A DNA stretch of 16,558 bases, taken from the NCBI GenBank assembly GCA_023436605.1, contig JAEZIQ010000082.1, forward strand, positions 1 through 16,558, written 5' to 3'. The translations under genes and the position numbers were made by a program. The notes beneath the pieces were generated by a model. That model was not told the origin of the DNA, did not search any database, and saw only the letters and a program-made list of their open reading frames with translations. This document shows positions 15,495-16,558 of this stretch, piece after piece. Source of the DNA: Actinomycetes bacterium. GTDB lineage: Bacteria > Actinomycetota > Thermoleophilia > Solirubrobacterales > 70-9. Each line of letters opens with the position of its first letter. Positions within the stretch are counted from its first letter, which is position 1.

Positions 15495-16469
15495 GTGTTC
15501 TCCTCCTCCCCGACCCACAGCCCTGCAAGCTATGCCACGGAAGTGGACCTGAGCTACTGCGTGGTCAACAACGACGGCCGGGAGTACCTGATGGCCTGCC
15601 TCGAGGCAATCGAGAACTTCCACCCCCGGATTCTGAGCCGGGAGATCCTGGTCCTCGACAACGCTTCGAGCGACGGCTCCGCCGATGCCGTGCGGGACCG
15701 GTTCCCCCAAGCCGAGCTGATTGCCCTGGAAGCCAAGCAGGGCAAGGCGGCCAACGATTCTCTGCTCCTCGAGCGGGCGCGGGGCCGCTACTGCCTGCTC
15801 TTGAACGAGGACTCGGAGCTCCGGGCCGGGGCAGCCGCAGCCCTGGTCAAGGCACTCGACGACGACCCCGAAGCCGGGGCGGCCGGAGCCCAGCTTTTCG
15901 ACGGCGACGGCAATCCCTACGCCTGCGCCTGGAAGTTCCCCGGGGTCGAATCAGCGATTGTCGGCGCCCTTTTCCTTCACTCCCGTCTGACGGTTCAGAG
16001 CCAGGGCGAAGTGACCCGTCGGGTCGACTGGGCCCAGTCCTCGGCCCTGATGGTTCGCCGCGAAGCGGCCGACCAGATCGGTGGCCTCGACCCGCAGTTC
16101 TTCGTCTACTACGACGAGTGCGACTTCTGCAAGCGACTGGCCGACGCCGGCTGGCACACGCTCTACGTGCCGGCGGCCGAAGCGGTCCACCACAACCAGC
16201 TTTCAACCGACCTCTCGTCCGGCCTGCCCCGCATCGTCGAGTTCCATCGCAACCGCGACCTCTACATGCGAAAGCACCACAGTCGCCCGGCCGCTTTCGC
16301 GGTTCGGATCCTCACCGCCTGGGCCTACGGCCTCAGAACGATCGCTTCGGTCTTCATGCCCGCAGCCCCGACCAACGTCTACGCCGCCCACACCCGCCAG
16401 GCCCTCTTCCCCTATCGGGGAGAAAGCCTCGCCGACCGGAACCGGTCACGAACCGGTGTCACGACTTAG
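15495..16469 (+). CDS. Family 2 glycosyltransferase, rhamnosyltransferase-like
   Basis: A 324-residue GT2 enzyme without membrane helices. It shows VDLSYCVVNNDG (17-28), REILVLDNASSDGS (49-62), a metal-site segment LLLNEDSEL (101-109), and the late block RRVDWAQSSALMVRREAADQIGGLDPQFFVYYDECDFCKRLADAGW (175-220). That block (DW, GGLD-QFF, YDE-DF) is typical of rhamnosyltransferase-like GT2 enzymes that decorate cell-wall or surface polysaccharides. The start is uncertain: GTG 15495 lies eight bases after TATCGT, while GTG 15543 gives a protein beginning at VDLSYCVV, where family similarity starts. Its last codons (GTC ACG ACT TAG) lie inside a 46-base palindrome. It probably works with the divergent GT4-GT2-sugar-phosphate transferase operon. 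Confidence 0.9.
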   Translation: MFSSSPTHSPASYATEVDLSYCVVNNDGREYLMACLEAIENFHPRILSREILVLDNASSDGSADAVRDRFPQAELIALEAKQGKAANDSLLLERARGRYCLLLNEDSELRAGAAAALVKALDDDPEAGAAGAQLFDGDGNPYACAWKFPGVESAIVGALFLHSRLTVQSQGEVTRRVDWAQSSALMVRREAADQIGGLDPQFFVYYDECDFCKRLADAGWHTLYVPAAEAVHHNQLSTDLSSGLPRIVEFHRNRDLYMRKHHSRPAAFAVRILTAWAYGLRTIASVFMPAAPTNVYAAHTRQALFPYRGESLADRNRSRTGVTT

Positions 16470-16500
16470 CTACCGATTTCGGTACCTAAGTCGTGACACC
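16455..16500. terminator. 46-base near-perfect palindrome, probable bidirectional terminator or REP-like element
   Basis: Fifteen base pairs (16455-16469 with 16486-16500), one C-C mismatch (16470/16485), five more pairs (16471-16475 with 16480-16484) and an ATTT loop. The GT2 stop codon TAG is at 16467-16469, in the left arm. By symmetry the minus strand also reads GTC ACG ACT TAG. A pair of GAACCGGT direct repeats (16439-16446 and 16450-16457) leads into it. There is no T-run. Confidence 0.7.
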
Positions 16501-16518
16501 CCCGAGAAGTAGCTCGGG
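16501..16518. terminator. Second hairpin of the 3' cluster
   Basis: CCCGAG-AAGTAG-CTCGGG, a perfect six-base-pair stem directly abutting the palindrome. Its right arm could instead pair in part with CGAG at 16535-16538. Confidence 0.5.
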
Positions 16519-16519
16519 A

Positions 16520-16534
16520 GCACGGTTTCCGTGC
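16520..16534. terminator. Third hairpin of the 3' cluster
   Basis: GCACGG-TTT-CCGTGC, a perfect six-base-pair stem with a three-base loop. It can be lengthened by CTCG (16513-16516) pairing with CGAG (16535-16538) around a GGA bulge, in competition with the second hairpin. On the minus strand it directly follows a TGA at 16541-16539, so it may end a gene entering from the right edge. Confidence 0.5.
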
Positions 16535-16558
16535 CGAGTCAGGAGCGCAGGTCTTCGT

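Noticed and set aside
14500..15552. 350-codon plus-strand frame opposite the GT4 gene
   Set aside because: It is a shadow of a clear GT4 coding region; long antisense frames are expected in GC-rich DNA.
15359..16489. 376-codon plus-strand frame overlapping the GT2 gene in another phase
   Set aside because: The translation is Arg/Pro/Gly-rich low-complexity sequence, whereas the 15495 frame has the full GT2 motif set.
16486..16558. Minus-strand gene ending GVTT-stop inside the palindrome
   Set aside because: The frame is open to the edge, but the symmetry of the palindrome explains the shared ending, and the alternative frame ending at 16539 gives a more ordinary C-terminus followed directly by a hairpin.

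Overview
The window is GC-rich DNA with dense, mostly overlapping genes and frequent GTG and TTG starts. Several genes that begin a transcription unit lack a Shine-Dalgarno sequence but have a TANNNT-type -10 element 6-7 bases before the start codon. Together with DUF3105, QxD-type YcaQ, LuxR-tailed HD-GYP and AttH/CrtC-like proteins, this points to a high-GC actinobacterium, possibly Thermoleophilia/Solirubrobacterales. That placement is an inference from style and gene families, not from a marker gene. No rRNA, tRNA, CRISPR array, insertion sequence or prophage gene was seen.

Left part (1-4624): a minus-strand pair, a DsrE-like small protein followed by a large secreted TolB-like beta-propeller protein whose C-terminus runs off the left edge in an Asp-Pro repeat. 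These are divergent from a plus-strand regulator with two HD-GYP-like halves and a C-terminal LuxR helix-turn-helix. The 84-base divergent promoter holds two leaderless-type -10 elements and a small dyad.

Middle (4638-10843): a minus-strand operon, ycaQ-like DNA crosslink glycosylase > gluQ > AttH/CrtC-like protein, joined by 4-base ATGA and GTGA overlaps. Divergent to it is a plus-strand sugar-porter MFS gene with its own promoter, ribosome binding site and terminator-like hairpin. Then comes a plus-strand pair of acyltransferases (RimJ-like GNAT, then a FemAB/BioF2-like GNAT), preceded by a perfect 24-base dyad that could be an operator.

Right part (10914-16558): minus-strand metF followed by a membrane-anchored DUF3105 protein. 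Upstream of these is a three-gene glycan operon on the minus strand (GT4 > membrane GT2 > short undecaprenyl-phosphate sugar-phosphate transferase), again joined by GTGA overlaps. A second GT2 gene is divergent from it with overlapping -10 elements. These four genes probably build a cell-surface or exported polysaccharide: the sugar-phosphate transferase loads the first sugar on the lipid carrier and the glycosyltransferases extend it. The last GT2 gene ends inside a 46-base near-perfect palindrome, the first of three hairpins packed back to back before the right edge.

No clearly new multi-gene system is evident. The most unusual items are the palindrome/hairpin cluster at 16455-16534, the dyad at 9231-9254, the consistent leaderless promoter signature, and the partly degenerate tandem HD-GYP-LuxR regulator.
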